Program-made: the position numbers and the translations under genes | Shown here: positions 9,014 through 16,313 of the stretch, in pieces | Layout: every line of letters begins with the position of its first letter | Numbering within the stretch: position 1 is the stretch's first letter | Origin: Streptomyces sp. SAI-127 | GTDB lineage: Bacteria; Actinomycetota; Actinomycetes; Streptomycetales; Streptomycetaceae | Reading direction: 5' to 3' | DNA: 64,000 bases | NCBI RefSeq assembly: GCF_029894425.1 | Contig: NZ_JARXYJ010000002.1 | Location: forward strand, 1-64,000 | The notes under the pieces: model-generated | Database searches by the model: none | What the model saw: only the letters and a program-made list of their open reading frames with translations | What the model was told of the DNA's origin: nothing

Positions 9014-10015
9014 TCAGAGGTCCTTGGCGGGCCAGTCCAGCAGCCGGGCGCCGATCACCGCTGTCTGGAGCATGTAACGGTGGGCGGGATCGGCCGGGTT
9101 GGCGCCGGTGAGTTTGTGGATGCGTTCCAGGCGGTAGGTCAGGGCGCGCACGCTGAGGGTCAGGCGGCGTGCGGCCTCGGCGGCGACGCAGCCGGAGTCG
9201 AAGTACGCGCTGAGGGTGTCGAGGAGGGGCTGGGCACCGCCGCGGGCAGCGGTGAGGGGGCCCAGGGCGTCCACGACGAGGTCGGCCATGGCCTGCCGGT
9301 CGCGGGTGAGGACGGGATAGACCAGCAGGTCGGCGGCGCGCAACACGGGATCGTCGAGGTCGAGCCGTTCGGCGAGTTCGAGGACGCCCAGGGCTTCTTC
9401 GTAGGACTGGACGACGCCGCCGGGGCCGGACTGAGGGCGGCCGATGGCGACCCGGCCGCCGTCGGTGGCGGCGTGGGCCTGTTTGGCGAAGCAGGTGAGG
9501 ACCTCGTCCTGGGGACCGGGGGCGATGCACAACAGGCGGCCGTCCTTGGTGGTGAGCAGGACGCTGCGGTCGCCGAAGCGGGAGATGAGCGCCCGTTCCA
9601 CCTGCCGCGGCACCGGGTCACCCTCGTCGTAGGCGGTAGGCCCTTGGGCTACGGCGACCGCGTGCTCGTGGGACAGGCGCAGGCCGAAGCGCTCGGCGCG
9701 CTCGGCGAGACGGCCCAGGTCGCTGCGGCCGTAGAGGAGGTCGTCGATGAACTCGCGGCGGGCCGCCTCTTCCTGGCGCACGGCCAGGAGTTGGGCGCGT
9801 TCGTAGCCTTCGGTGAAGGCGTCGATGACTTGCTGGACGGTGGCCAGCGCGCAGTCGGTCGAACCTGGTGTCTGCGGCCAGGCTGCGCGGGCGGCGGTCA
9901 GGTGCGCGCTGATCAGGGTGCGCAGTCCGTGGCCGGCTTCCGCGGCCCGTTCCCCAAGGGCACGCCGGGAGGCGATCTCTTCCCGGGTAAGGCGCCGGCC
10001 GGGTGGCCGAGACAT
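9014..10015 (-). CDS. PucR family transcriptional regulator (5' end probably frameshifted)
   Basis: 333 residues from ATG 10015. A central region (about 90-240) precedes a C-terminal PucR helix-turn-helix: SGCVAAEAARRLTLSVRALT and YRLERIHKLTG. Such proteins regulate purine, amino-acid or polyketide metabolism. The N-terminus looks wrong: upstream in the next frame (GTG 10073 to about 10005) is MTDRDMPEQYLDGYDRILAD, the usual PucR beginning, and removing one C from the run near 10008 joins it directly to GRRLTREEIASRR. So either the gene carries a one-base insertion and starts at 10073, or translation starts at the internal ATG. The 10016-10316 gap otherwise holds only promoter-sized DNA. Confidence 0.85.
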   Translation of the reverse strand: MSRPPGRRLTREEIASRRALGERAAEAGHGLRTLISAHLTAARAAWPQTPGSTDCALATVQQVIDAFTEGYERAQLLAVRQEEAARREFIDDLLYGRSDLGRLAERAERFGLRLSHEHAVAVAQGPTAYDEGDPVPRQVERALISRFGDRSVLLTTKDGRLLCIAPGPQDEVLTCFAKQAHAATDGGRVAIGRPQSGPGGVVQSYEEALGVLELAERLDLDDPVLRAADLLVYPVLTRDRQAMADLVVDALGPLTAARGGAQPLLDTLSAYFDSGCVAAEAARRLTLSVRALTYRLERIHKLTGANPADPAHRYMLQTAVIGARLLDWPAKDL

Positions 10016-10316
10016 CCGCCAGGATGCGGTCGTAGCCGTCGAGATACTGCTCGGGCATGTCCCGGTCGGTCACGTCGTCCCCGATTCCTGACGCGCCGAT
10101 GACGGCTTCTTAACGCCATCGGCAGGCAGACCCTAGTGAACACTGCCGGGAATCGGCAATGCGCTGCCGGGATCCGATCGTGCAGCATGCTCGTGGGGAG
10201 CACGGCGGATGGTTCCGGTGCCGGATACCGGCAGGTGCCCGGCACCGGAGTCCGAAGGGTTCGTGCACCGTCGGAATCGACTTCCGTGCGCCGCGGTTGG
10301 GGAGGGGGACTGGGTG

Positions 10317-10748
10317 ATGCGGACGTTTCTTGCGGCCGCCACGGGGCCGCCCACGATCCTGCTGACCGCGGCCCTCGTCGTCCTCGCGTGCTGCTGGCTG
10401 CTGGTCGCAGGCGGTGTCGCCGAGGTCGACAGCTTCGACGCGGACGTGGACTTGCGGAGGTGGCGCCTGGATGGCGTTCCCGCGATGGTCGCCTTCTCGC
10501 TGCTGACGGTGCTCGCCTGGTCCTTGAGCGTCGGGGCGACGGTTGTGCTTGTTGTGTTCGCGACTCCGGGACCTGCCACCGGGCTGTTGCGCCTCGTCCT
10601 CCCGGTGGGAGCACTGCTCATTGCCTGGGGCGTGACGTGCCTGATCGTAGGGCCGTTGCACCGCCGCTTCCGGGACGCGGGCGGCCCGGATCCCTGCGGG
10701 GGCGCGTCTCCTTGCACCGCACTCAGGCCGGGCGACCGCGCCGCCTGA
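10317..10748 (+). CDS. small integral membrane protein
   Basis: 143 residues from ATG 10317 (GTG 10314 is equally possible), with GGAGGGGGA just upstream. Three or four hydrophobic segments: about 10-30 (ILLTAALVVLACCWLLVAGG), 55-80 and 88-112, separated by an acidic/basic loop containing SFDADVDLRRWRL. This resembles DUF1449/YqiJ-type membrane proteins that precede flotillin genes in Streptomyces, but no flotillin follows here. It begins a possible four-gene cluster (10317-12092) of small proteins. The family match is an inference from pattern only. Confidence 0.7.
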   Translation: MRTFLAAATGPPTILLTAALVVLACCWLLVAGGVAEVDSFDADVDLRRWRLDGVPAMVAFSLLTVLAWSLSVGATVVLVVFATPGPATGLLRLVLPVGALLIAWGVTCLIVGPLHRRFRDAGGPDPCGGASPCTALRPGDRAA

Positions 10749-10843
10749 GCCGCGAGAGCGTCGGATCTCACCCGGCACTTGTCCTTCTCACGCTCAACTC
10801 CCTTACGCCTCAAGGACGTATGCCATGACTGCCATGATCGCGG

Positions 10844-11140
10844 GTGTCGGCGTGCTCGTCGCTGCCTGCCTGCCTGAAGCTGGCCGAACTGCGTGACACG
10901 CTGACCACCGAGCAGAGCGCGCGCTGGTCCGAGGTGAAGGCGGCGTACGTCCGCACGCAGACCCTGGGCGGCCCCGAGGGCGACCCGATCGCCCGCGCTG
11001 TTGCCGCCCTCGGGCTGCTCGCCGACCGCGTCGCGGCCGTTGAGTCGGCGATCGACCGCGCAGTCGACCCGCGCCGGCTCATTGCCAACACTGTGAACCG
11101 ACACGCTGCCCGCTCGGGTCCGGCCCTCGAGGAACACTGA
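10844..11140 (+). CDS. hypothetical protein with disrupted N-terminus (CCTG repeat)
   Basis: The 98-residue frame from GTG 10844 has Ala-rich helices (TTEQSARWSEVKAAYVRT, AVAALGLLADRVAAVESAID). That start has no ribosome site. An ATG at 10825 does (AAGGA 10812-10816, 8 bp away) and encodes a membrane-like start, MTAMIAGVGVLVAACL, but this frame stops after 23 codons. The two frames join perfectly if one CCTG unit is removed from the triplicated repeat at 10865-10876. The intact gene would therefore run 10825-11140 with an N-terminal membrane anchor. The stop overlaps the region just before the next gene at 11142. Confidence 0.55.
   Translation: MSACSSLPACLKLAELRDTLTTEQSARWSEVKAAYVRTQTLGGPEGDPIARAVAALGLLADRVAAVESAIDRAVDPRRLIANTVNRHAARSGPALEEH
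10865..10876 (+). repeat. three tandem CCTG units causing a frame switch
   Basis: CTG followed by CCTG three times (10865-10868, 10869-10872, 10873-10876), at the exact point where the ribosome-bound frame from ATG 10825 and the long downstream frame diverge. Removal of one 4-base unit restores a single frame. Slipped-strand change at such a repeat could switch the gene on and off. Confidence 0.75.
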
Positions 11141-11141
11141 G

Positions 11142-11726
11142 GTGCCACGGGCCGGTCGGGAGTTGCAGGACGCGGGCACGACGGCCCGCCGTCGGGCGCG
11201 TGTGGGCCTGGGCCTGGTCGTGGCGATGCTCGTGCTGCCCTTCGCCGTCGGCGTCATGGTCCGGTCGGGGACGATGGTGGGGCTGGTGACCGGGCCACTC
11301 GCCTTCCTGTTGTTCGTCGAGCTGTGTACGGCACATGGGCCGACGCGTCGCTCGTCGGCGAGGATGACCGCGCGGACCCTGACCGGCATGCGGTCCGTCG
11401 ATTTGAGTCGCATCGCGAGTGTCCGGCTGCAGACGACGTTCTCGTACGGGACCGTCCACCGGGTACTCCTCGTCCGCGACGCACACGGGGTGCGGCTCGG
11501 TGTCACCTCCACTGCCGGGCGGCGCGCGCTGCGGCGGGCGCTCGAACGGCAGTCAGAGGTCGTCATGGGGGCCCGTCCCCGGGTGAGCCGCGCGGCGCGT
11601 GCCTGTCTCGACGCCGGGCGGCCTGGGCATCTCGCCGTTCACACCGTGCTTGTGTTCCTCGCGCAGGTGGGGCTGGTGTGTGCGTATGTCGTGACGCTGT
11701 TGGAGGTTGGCGGGATCGGCTTCTGA
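11142..11726 (+). CDS. hypothetical membrane protein
   Basis: 194 residues from GTG 11142, one base after the stop of the preceding gene, so translationally coupled. Two adjacent hydrophobic segments near the N-terminus (about 20-40 and 42-62) and one at the C-terminus (about 165-188) enclose a basic region with a PH-like pattern (FSYGTVHRVLLVRDAHGVRLGV). No family name can be given. Arg-rich cytoplasmic parts suggest a bacterial PH-domain type membrane protein, which is only a guess. Confidence 0.65.
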   Translation: MPRAGRELQDAGTTARRRARVGLGLVVAMLVLPFAVGVMVRSGTMVGLVTGPLAFLLFVELCTAHGPTRRSSARMTARTLTGMRSVDLSRIASVRLQTTFSYGTVHRVLLVRDAHGVRLGVTSTAGRRALRRALERQSEVVMGARPRVSRAARACLDAGRPGHLAVHTVLVFLAQVGLVCAYVVTLLEVGGIGF

Positions 11727-11888
11727 CACGGCGGCCTGAGATCGCTCTGTCATCGTGGGAGACACCCCGGAGGCGGGGCAGCACAACCCCTGGGAAGGAT
11801 TAGCTGTCTGCTCTACGGGCACCAGGTGTCCCAGGAGCAGAGGGCAGCAACCGCAGGTCACGCACCCCGCTCCGAGAGGAGGCACGGG

Positions 11889-12092
11889 ATGGCTGCACGT
11901 CGCGACGACTCAGAGGGCTTCCCAAACCACTCCCGCAGGCCCGGCGAAGCCCCCATCGGGAGCCTTCAGTCCGCTGCGGAACGCGTACACGTCAGGCAGG
12001 AAGTGGTCGAACCGCTGCTGCGCCGCGCCGACTTGCTGTCGCAACTCCTGCGGCTCGGGTACGCATGCGGCCCGCGGGGACAGGAGACGTAG
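11889..12092 (+). CDS. small hypothetical protein
   Basis: 67 residues from ATG 11889, with GGAGG at 11878-11882 and 6 bp spacing, one of the best ribosome sites in the neighbourhood. The first 25 residues are polar and Arg-rich; residues 30-57 form a probable amphipathic helix (AAERVHVRQEVVEPLLRRAD) followed by a Leu-rich segment. No known family. Confidence 0.5.
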   Translation: MAARRDDSEGFPNHSRRPGEAPIGSLQSAAERVHVRQEVVEPLLRRADLLSQLLRLGYACGPRGQET

Positions 12093-12274
12093 AGTCCCGG
12101 GCACCCTTGGCTTCTCGTGGTGGGGGCATGCACGGCGGCGTTGGATGTCAGTGGAAAGCGCCGTGCACCGGTGGGTCGCAGCGGGACAACCCGCGCATTC
12201 CGCGAGACGCTTCCGCGGGACGGCGCAGGGACGCCGCCCCGCGCCCCCTATCCGCTCTCCTCCCGGAGGCCGCC

Positions 12275-13009
12275 ATGGCAGCATCGCCCACCTCGACTGA
12301 GGACAATTACCGCTTCGACGACCTGCGTGCGCTCTTCATCAACTGCACACTCAAGCCCTCCCCTCAGCTCAGCCACACCCAAGGGCTCATCGACAAGAGC
12401 CGGGCGATCATGGACGCGCGCGGGGTGACCACGGACGAGATCCGTGCCGTCGACCACGACATCGCACCTGGCGTCTATCCGGACATGACCGAACACGGCT
12501 TCGCAACGGACGCCTGGCCCGCGCTGTACGAGCAGGTGATGACCGCGGACATCCTTGTGCTGGCCGGGCCGATCTGGCTGGGCGACAACAGCTCGGTCAC
12601 CAAGCAGGTCGTCGAGCGGCTCTACAGCTGCTCCAGCCTCCTCAACTCCGAAGGCCAGTACGCCTATTACGGACGGGTCGGCGGGTGTCTGATCACCGGC
12701 AACGAGGACGGCGTGAAGCACTGCGCAATGAACGTCCTCTACAGCCTCCAGCACCTCGGCTACACCATCCCGCCTCAGGCCGACGCGGGCTGGATCGGTG
12801 CGGCGGGGCCCGGCCCTTCGTACCTGGACCCCGGCTCGGGCGGCCCGGAGAACGACTTCACCAACCGCAACACCAGCTTCATGACCTGGAACCTGATGCA
12901 CCTGGCAGCCCTGCTCAAACGCGCCGGAGGGATCCCCGCCCACGGCAACCAGCGCACGGAGTGGGACGCCGGCTGCCGACCAGGGGCGGACAACCCCGAG
13001 CACCGCTGA
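12275..13009 (+). CDS. flavodoxin-fold NAD(P)H-dependent oxidoreductase
   Basis: 244 residues. The N-terminal strand LRALFINCTLKPSP and the loop ADILVLAGPIWLGDNSSVTK (about 90-109) are the FMN phosphate and isoalloxazine loops of the flavodoxin/NADPH-dependent FMN reductase superfamily, and YYGRVGGCLITGNEDG is the third flavin-contacting loop. The enzyme probably reduces quinones, azo compounds or flavin. ATG 12275 has GGAGG 5 bp upstream; a longer frame from 12065 lacks support. No partner gene nearby defines the substrate. Confidence 0.85.
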   Translation: MAASPTSTEDNYRFDDLRALFINCTLKPSPQLSHTQGLIDKSRAIMDARGVTTDEIRAVDHDIAPGVYPDMTEHGFATDAWPALYEQVMTADILVLAGPIWLGDNSSVTKQVVERLYSCSSLLNSEGQYAYYGRVGGCLITGNEDGVKHCAMNVLYSLQHLGYTIPPQADAGWIGAAGPGPSYLDPGSGGPENDFTNRNTSFMTWNLMHLAALLKRAGGIPAHGNQRTEWDAGCRPGADNPEHR

Positions 13010-13164
13010 CCAGACCGGGAGGCAAACACGTCCCACACGCCGACCGCCGCGATGCGAACACAACTGCGTCGTAAGGATTCCGTCATCACCTGCGGGGTAC
13101 GGGACGGCCGCCCGTGCCCGTTCAATGGGGACAGACAAGCAGACTCCCAGGACGAGAGGCAGGG

Positions 13165-13734
13165 GTGGGGCGCGTGCGGAAGGTACTGACCAGGCCGTTG
13201 GTCGTCGCGGTGCTGGTGGTGGCGGTCGGCGGGGTCGGCTTCGGGCTGTACTGGTTCCAGCCGTGGAAGCTGTGGCAGGACGAGACCGTCGAGGAGGCCC
13301 TGCCCGGGGCGGTGGCGACTTCTGCTCCTCCTGCTGCGGCGCCCTCGTCCGAGCCCTCCGAGCAGCCCTCGGCCACCGGTCCGCAGACGCTGGCGAGTGG
13401 TGAGCTGATCAGCCACGAGCATGCGACATCGGGCACGGTGCAGCTCGTACGGCTGGCCGACGGCTCCCACGTGATCCGGCTGGAGAACCTCGACACCAGC
13501 AACGGACCGGACCTGCGCGTCTGGCTGACCGACGCGTCTGTGAAGGAGGGGGAGGCGGGCTGGCACGTCTTCGACGACGGCAAGTACGTCAGCCTGGGCA
13601 AGCTCAAAGGCAACAAGGGAAGCCAGAACTACGTCCTGCCCAGGGGCGTGGATCCGTCGGGCTACAACAGCGTGAGCATTTGGTGCGACCGTTTCGACGT
13701 CTCATTCGGCGCAGCGGAACTCGCTCGCGTCTGA
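13165..13734 (+). CDS. DM13 domain protein, membrane-anchored
   Basis: 189 residues from GTG 13165 (GAGAGG upstream). An N-terminal transmembrane helix (about 10-28, VVAVLVVAVGGVGFGLYWF), a Ser/Pro/Glu linker, then a DM13 domain (about 85-188): SGELISHEHATSGTVQLVRL, NGPDLRVWLT, LGKLKGNKGSQNYVLP and SVSIWCDRFDVSFGAAEL. The conserved Cys in IWC is present. DM13 domains are proposed electron-transfer or redox modules outside the membrane. The gene stands alone. Confidence 0.9.
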   Translation: MGRVRKVLTRPLVVAVLVVAVGGVGFGLYWFQPWKLWQDETVEEALPGAVATSAPPAAAPSSEPSEQPSATGPQTLASGELISHEHATSGTVQLVRLADGSHVIRLENLDTSNGPDLRVWLTDASVKEGEAGWHVFDDGKYVSLGKLKGNKGSQNYVLPRGVDPSGYNSVSIWCDRFDVSFGAAELARV

Positions 13735-13827
13735 CAGCGGTGCGGCCATTTCTCACCATGGACGACGCCCTCGCGGTCTTCTCGAAGGGGACGTCTCAGC
13801 TCCCGCTCTGCGGAAGGCGGCTGAACG

Positions 13828-14271
13828 TCAGGCAGCAGGACGAAGGAGTGAGGGGTGAGCACGGCCGCGTGCCGTTGGGCGCAGTGGTCCCGCGCGGTGC
13901 AGCCGGGCCCCTTCCGCGTGCCTGGCGCGCGCCATGGTGCGAGCGGCCTGGGCGAGGGTGGTGTTCGGGCGGGTGGTGAAGGCCGGGGAGGTCATCAGCT
14001 CTTCCGCGGTGAGCGCGCCGGCCTTCGCCAGGTCTGACAGGCGCCGCAGCTGGGTGTACCGGTCGGGGTCGCTGTCGCGGAACTCCTCCTTGGGCAGCAG
14101 GTCGGCTTCGGAGACGATGCCGACGACGCGGCCCTCGTCCTCCAGGACCGGCAGGGCGCTGACCTTCCGGTCCTGCGTCAGCCGCACGATCTCCTTGAAG
14201 GTGGTCCTGCAGCCGATGGCGGCGACCGTGTGGGTCATGACGTCGCTGACGATGTGCGGGGTGCCGTGCAT
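13828..14271 (-). CDS. CBS domain protein, C-terminally truncated by frameshift
   Basis: 147 residues from ATG 14271 (GAGGGAG upstream). The first CBS motif is intact (MTHTVAAIGCRTTFKEIVRL, ALPVLEDEGRVVGIVSEADL), and the second begins normally (ELMTSPAFTTRPNTTLAQAA) but after TMARAR the sequence turns into Arg/Pro-rich nonsense instead of the expected strand and BON domain. Full-length relatives are about 220-230 residues. A small indel or deletion near 13930 has removed the second half. CBS pairs bind adenine nucleotides; with half of the pair missing the protein is probably non-functional. It lies 41 bp after the cyclic-nucleotide-binding gene, likely one operon. Confidence 0.75.
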   Translation of the reverse strand: MHGTPHIVSDVMTHTVAAIGCRTTFKEIVRLTQDRKVSALPVLEDEGRVVGIVSEADLLPKEEFRDSDPDRYTQLRRLSDLAKAGALTAEELMTSPAFTTRPNTTLAQAARTMARARHAEGARLHRAGPLRPTARGRAHPSLLRPAA

Positions 14272-14312
14272 CGTGGCTCCCTCTCGTTGTCGCTTCGGAC
14301 CAACCGGCGCGC

Positions 14313-14777
14313 TCAGACGTTGCCGCCGGCGCCGTACGGCGCGTAAAGGTCCAGCAGCCGGGTCCGGGCGGAGCGCAGGCGGTGGGCGAGCACGTCGCCG
14401 ACCCACTGGGCGATGGCGCTGCCCATGGCCGGGTCGTCCTGGCACATCAGACGTACGGCCGTGGCGTCGAACTCGTACGTCCGCACCGGGGTCGTCGCCG
14501 CCGCGCCCAGGTGCCAGACGTGGGGGGTGAACAGCCAGGACCAGCCGACGAGTTCGTTGTGGTGGAGCGTCTCGATGACGGCCGCCCGGCGGCCGGGGAC
14601 GTGCATGTCGAGCTCGACCGTGCCCGTACGGATGATCCAGAACCGGTCGGCCAGGCTGCCCTCCTCGAACAGACGCGCCCCCTGCGGGAAGGAGACCTCG
14701 CGGCCGAGGCGCATGAGCCGGTGCCGGTGTTCGGCGGGAAGGGCTCGCAGCATGCTGGGCGTGGGGGTGGTGATCAC
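14313..14777 (-). CDS. cyclic nucleotide-binding domain protein
   Basis: 154 residues from GTG 14777, preceded by GGGAGG. One cNMP-binding beta-roll (about 20-125): SFPQGARLFEEGSLADRFWI, GTVELDMHVPGRRAAVIETL and ELVGWSWLF. The usual phosphate-binding cassette is only weakly conserved (AAAT in place of RAAT/RSAT), so ligand binding is uncertain. There is no DNA-binding domain, unlike Crp, so it is not a Crp homologue in function. Same-strand neighbour of the CBS gene; genes of this pair are typical of the hypoxia/dormancy islands of Streptomyces. Confidence 0.82.
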   Translation of the reverse strand: MITTPTPSMLRALPAEHRHRLMRLGREVSFPQGARLFEEGSLADRFWIIRTGTVELDMHVPGRRAAVIETLHHNELVGWSWLFTPHVWHLGAAATTPVRTYEFDATAVRLMCQDDPAMGSAIAQWVGDVLAHRLRSARTRLLDLYAPYGAGGNV

Positions 14778-14821
14778 GGCGTGCCTCCCGACGGGACGTG
14801 GATACGGCCATGGCCAGCGTG

Positions 14822-14845
14822 TGGCCCGCCCTCGGTGGCGGGCCA
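14822..14845. promoter_or_regulatory. inverted repeat in divergent intergenic region
   Basis: TGGCCCGCC and GGCGGGCCA, perfect 9 bp arms with the 6 bp loop CTCGGT, 45 bp upstream of the cNMP gene start. It could be an operator or an RNA hairpin. Purpose unknown. Confidence 0.35.
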
Positions 14846-14981
14846 TGGGCCACCCGGGCGATCGGACGGGCCACTCGGCCACGATCCGGAGACGACCGGC
14901 ACCCTGCGGCCACGCTGACTCGCCCGCGAACGGGCCCAGGACACGGGAGGAGGCCGCCGACCACCGTCACAGGGGTGGATC

Positions 14982-15335
14982 GTGGAGACCGGCACCATCC
15001 ACGATCTGCTCGCCGACGGTGCTCTGCCGGCGCGCCGGTTCATGCTCGGTCTGCTCGGGATCGGCGTCGCGCTGATCGCCGGTGTGGCACTGCGGTTCGC
15101 GGTCCTCGGGCGCGCCGTGATGATGGCGCTGATGTGGGTCGCCGAGTGGCCGCTCGCCCAGCACCTGTCCGACGGTTCGGCGAGCATGTCGACGAACCCC
15201 TTCGCGGACTACCACCTCATCTATGCCGTTGTCCTGATCGCCCTGGCCGCCGCCTCCGCCGCACCACATCCACATCGGCCAGGGCCGGTCGGCCCCCGGC
15301 AGGGACCTGTGGCCCCTGCCGGGGACCGCGGCTGA
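14982..15335 (+). CDS. DoxX-like membrane protein remnant
   Basis: 117 residues. Residues about 22-105 match the last part of DoxX-family membrane proteins (LGLLGIGVALIAGVALR, MMALMWVAEWPLAQHLSDGS, NPFADYHLIYAVVLIALA), which normally have about 180-200 residues and four helices. The N-terminal helices are missing and the end becomes Pro/Gly-rich (SAAPHPHRPGP), consistent with a further frameshift. Probably a decayed gene whose 3' end now overlaps the regulatory palindrome of the next gene. GTG 14982 is the first start. Confidence 0.55.
   Translation: METGTIHDLLADGALPARRFMLGLLGIGVALIAGVALRFAVLGRAVMMALMWVAEWPLAQHLSDGSASMSTNPFADYHLIYAVVLIALAAASAAPHPHRPGPVGPRQGPVAPAGDRG
15294..15324. promoter_or_regulatory. 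DevR/OsdR-like box upstream of universal stress gene
   Basis: A 31 bp palindrome with perfect 11 bp arms (CCCCGGCAGGG and CCCTGCCGGGG). Its core, GGGACCTGTGGCCC at 15302-15315, fits the half-sites and spacing of the mycobacterial DevR box (GGGAC-N4-GTCCC) with one mismatch. It lies about 60 bp upstream of the stress protein ATG. Assignment rests on similarity to the DevR consensus and on the gene content of the island. Confidence 0.5.
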
Positions 15336-15347
15336 AGGCAAAGCTCT

Positions 15348-15367
15348 GATCGGGACCCCTCCCGATC
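15348..15367. promoter_or_regulatory. inverted repeat before the universal stress gene
   Basis: GATCGGGA-CCCC-TCCCGATC, perfect 8 bp arms, ending 15 bp before ATG 15383. As RNA it would form a hairpin directly upstream of the ribosome site GGTGGAG; as DNA it could be an operator. Confidence 0.5.
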
Positions 15368-15382
15368 CAGAAGGTGGAGATC

Positions 15383-16288
15383 ATGACCCGTACCCTCACC
15401 GTCGGCCTCGACGGCTCGGCCGAGAGTCGCGCGGCGGCCGAGTGGGCCGCCCGCGAGGCGCAGCTGCTTGGCCTTCCGCTGAAGTTGGTCCAGGTCTGGG
15501 AGCCGGTGCCGGCGCCCATGGCCCAGGCGCCGCTGCTCGGCCCCGAGACCCACCAGCACTGGACCGAGCGGACAACCCGGGAGACAGCCGAAGGCATCCG
15601 ACTGCGCCACCCCGGCCTCGACGTGATCACCGAGCAGTTGTCCGGCCGGCCCGCCGAAGAGCTGGCGGGCGCGGCGAAGGACGCCGAGCTGCTGGTGCTG
15701 GGCTCCCGCGGGCTGAGCGGGATCGGCGGGTTCATGGTCGGTTCGGTGGGCCTGTCCGTCGTGGCGCATGCCGAGCGGCCGGTCGTCCTGGTGAGGGCCG
15801 GCGAACAGGCCGCCGACGAGCACGAGATGGACCCGGTCGGCATCCCGTCCGCCGCAGCCCCCTTCCGGCCCGTCGTCCTCGGCCTCGACATCGAGAGCCC
15901 CGACGAGGAACTGATCGCCTTCGCGTTCGCGGCCGCCGTCCGCCGGAGCACATCCCTGCGGGTGGTCCACGGCTGGAACCCGCCGCCGTACTACGCCTAC
16001 GGCCTGTCCGTCGACCTGGAACTCCACGGTGAACTGGCCCGGTCCGAAACCACCGCCCTGGCCGAGGCCCTGCTCCCGTGGCGCGCGAAGTTCCCGGACG
16101 TCGAGGTCACCGAGGAGTCCTCCTACGGCAGCCCCGGCAACCACCTCGTCGACGCCTCCCGCGAGGCCTCACTGGTCGTCGTGGGACGGCGCATCCGACG
16201 CAGCCCGTTCGGCGCCCACATCGGCTCGGTCACCCACACCGTCCTGCACCACTCCACCGCCCCAGTCGCCGTCGTCCCGCACAACTGA
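15383..16288 (+). CDS. universal stress protein, tandem UspA domains
   Basis: 301 residues, two Usp domains (about 1-140 and 155-300). Each has the start strand (LTVGLDGSAESRAAAEWAAR; FRPVVLGLDIESPDEE) and ATP-binding loop (LVLGSRGLSGIGGFMVGSVG; VVVGRRIRRSPFGAHIGSVT) followed by the VAHAERPVVLVR or LHHSTAPVAVVP strand. Tandem UspA proteins of this kind belong to the DosR/OsdR dormancy regulon. ATG 15383 has GGTGGAG upstream. The adhP gene begins 25 bp downstream, so stress protein, dehydrogenase and second stress protein form one transcription unit. Confidence 0.93.
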   Translation: MTRTLTVGLDGSAESRAAAEWAAREAQLLGLPLKLVQVWEPVPAPMAQAPLLGPETHQHWTERTTRETAEGIRLRHPGLDVITEQLSGRPAEELAGAAKDAELLVLGSRGLSGIGGFMVGSVGLSVVAHAERPVVLVRAGEQAADEHEMDPVGIPSAAAPFRPVVLGLDIESPDEELIAFAFAAAVRRSTSLRVVHGWNPPPYYAYGLSVDLELHGELARSETTALAEALLPWRAKFPDVEVTEESSYGSPGNHLVDASREASLVVVGRRIRRSPFGAHIGSVTHTVLHHSTAPVAVVPHN

Positions 16289-16313
16289 CCTCGACCCCCA
16301 AGGAGCAGACATC

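Noticed and set aside
11760..11880. Possible riboswitch upstream of the small gene at 11889
   Set aside because: Short hairpins such as CCCCG-GAGG-CGGGG are present, but no conserved riboswitch core could be recognised.
11755..12300. 181-codon plus-strand frame
   Set aside because: Overlaps the better supported small gene at 11889 and the start of the flavodoxin-fold gene; composition looks non-coding.
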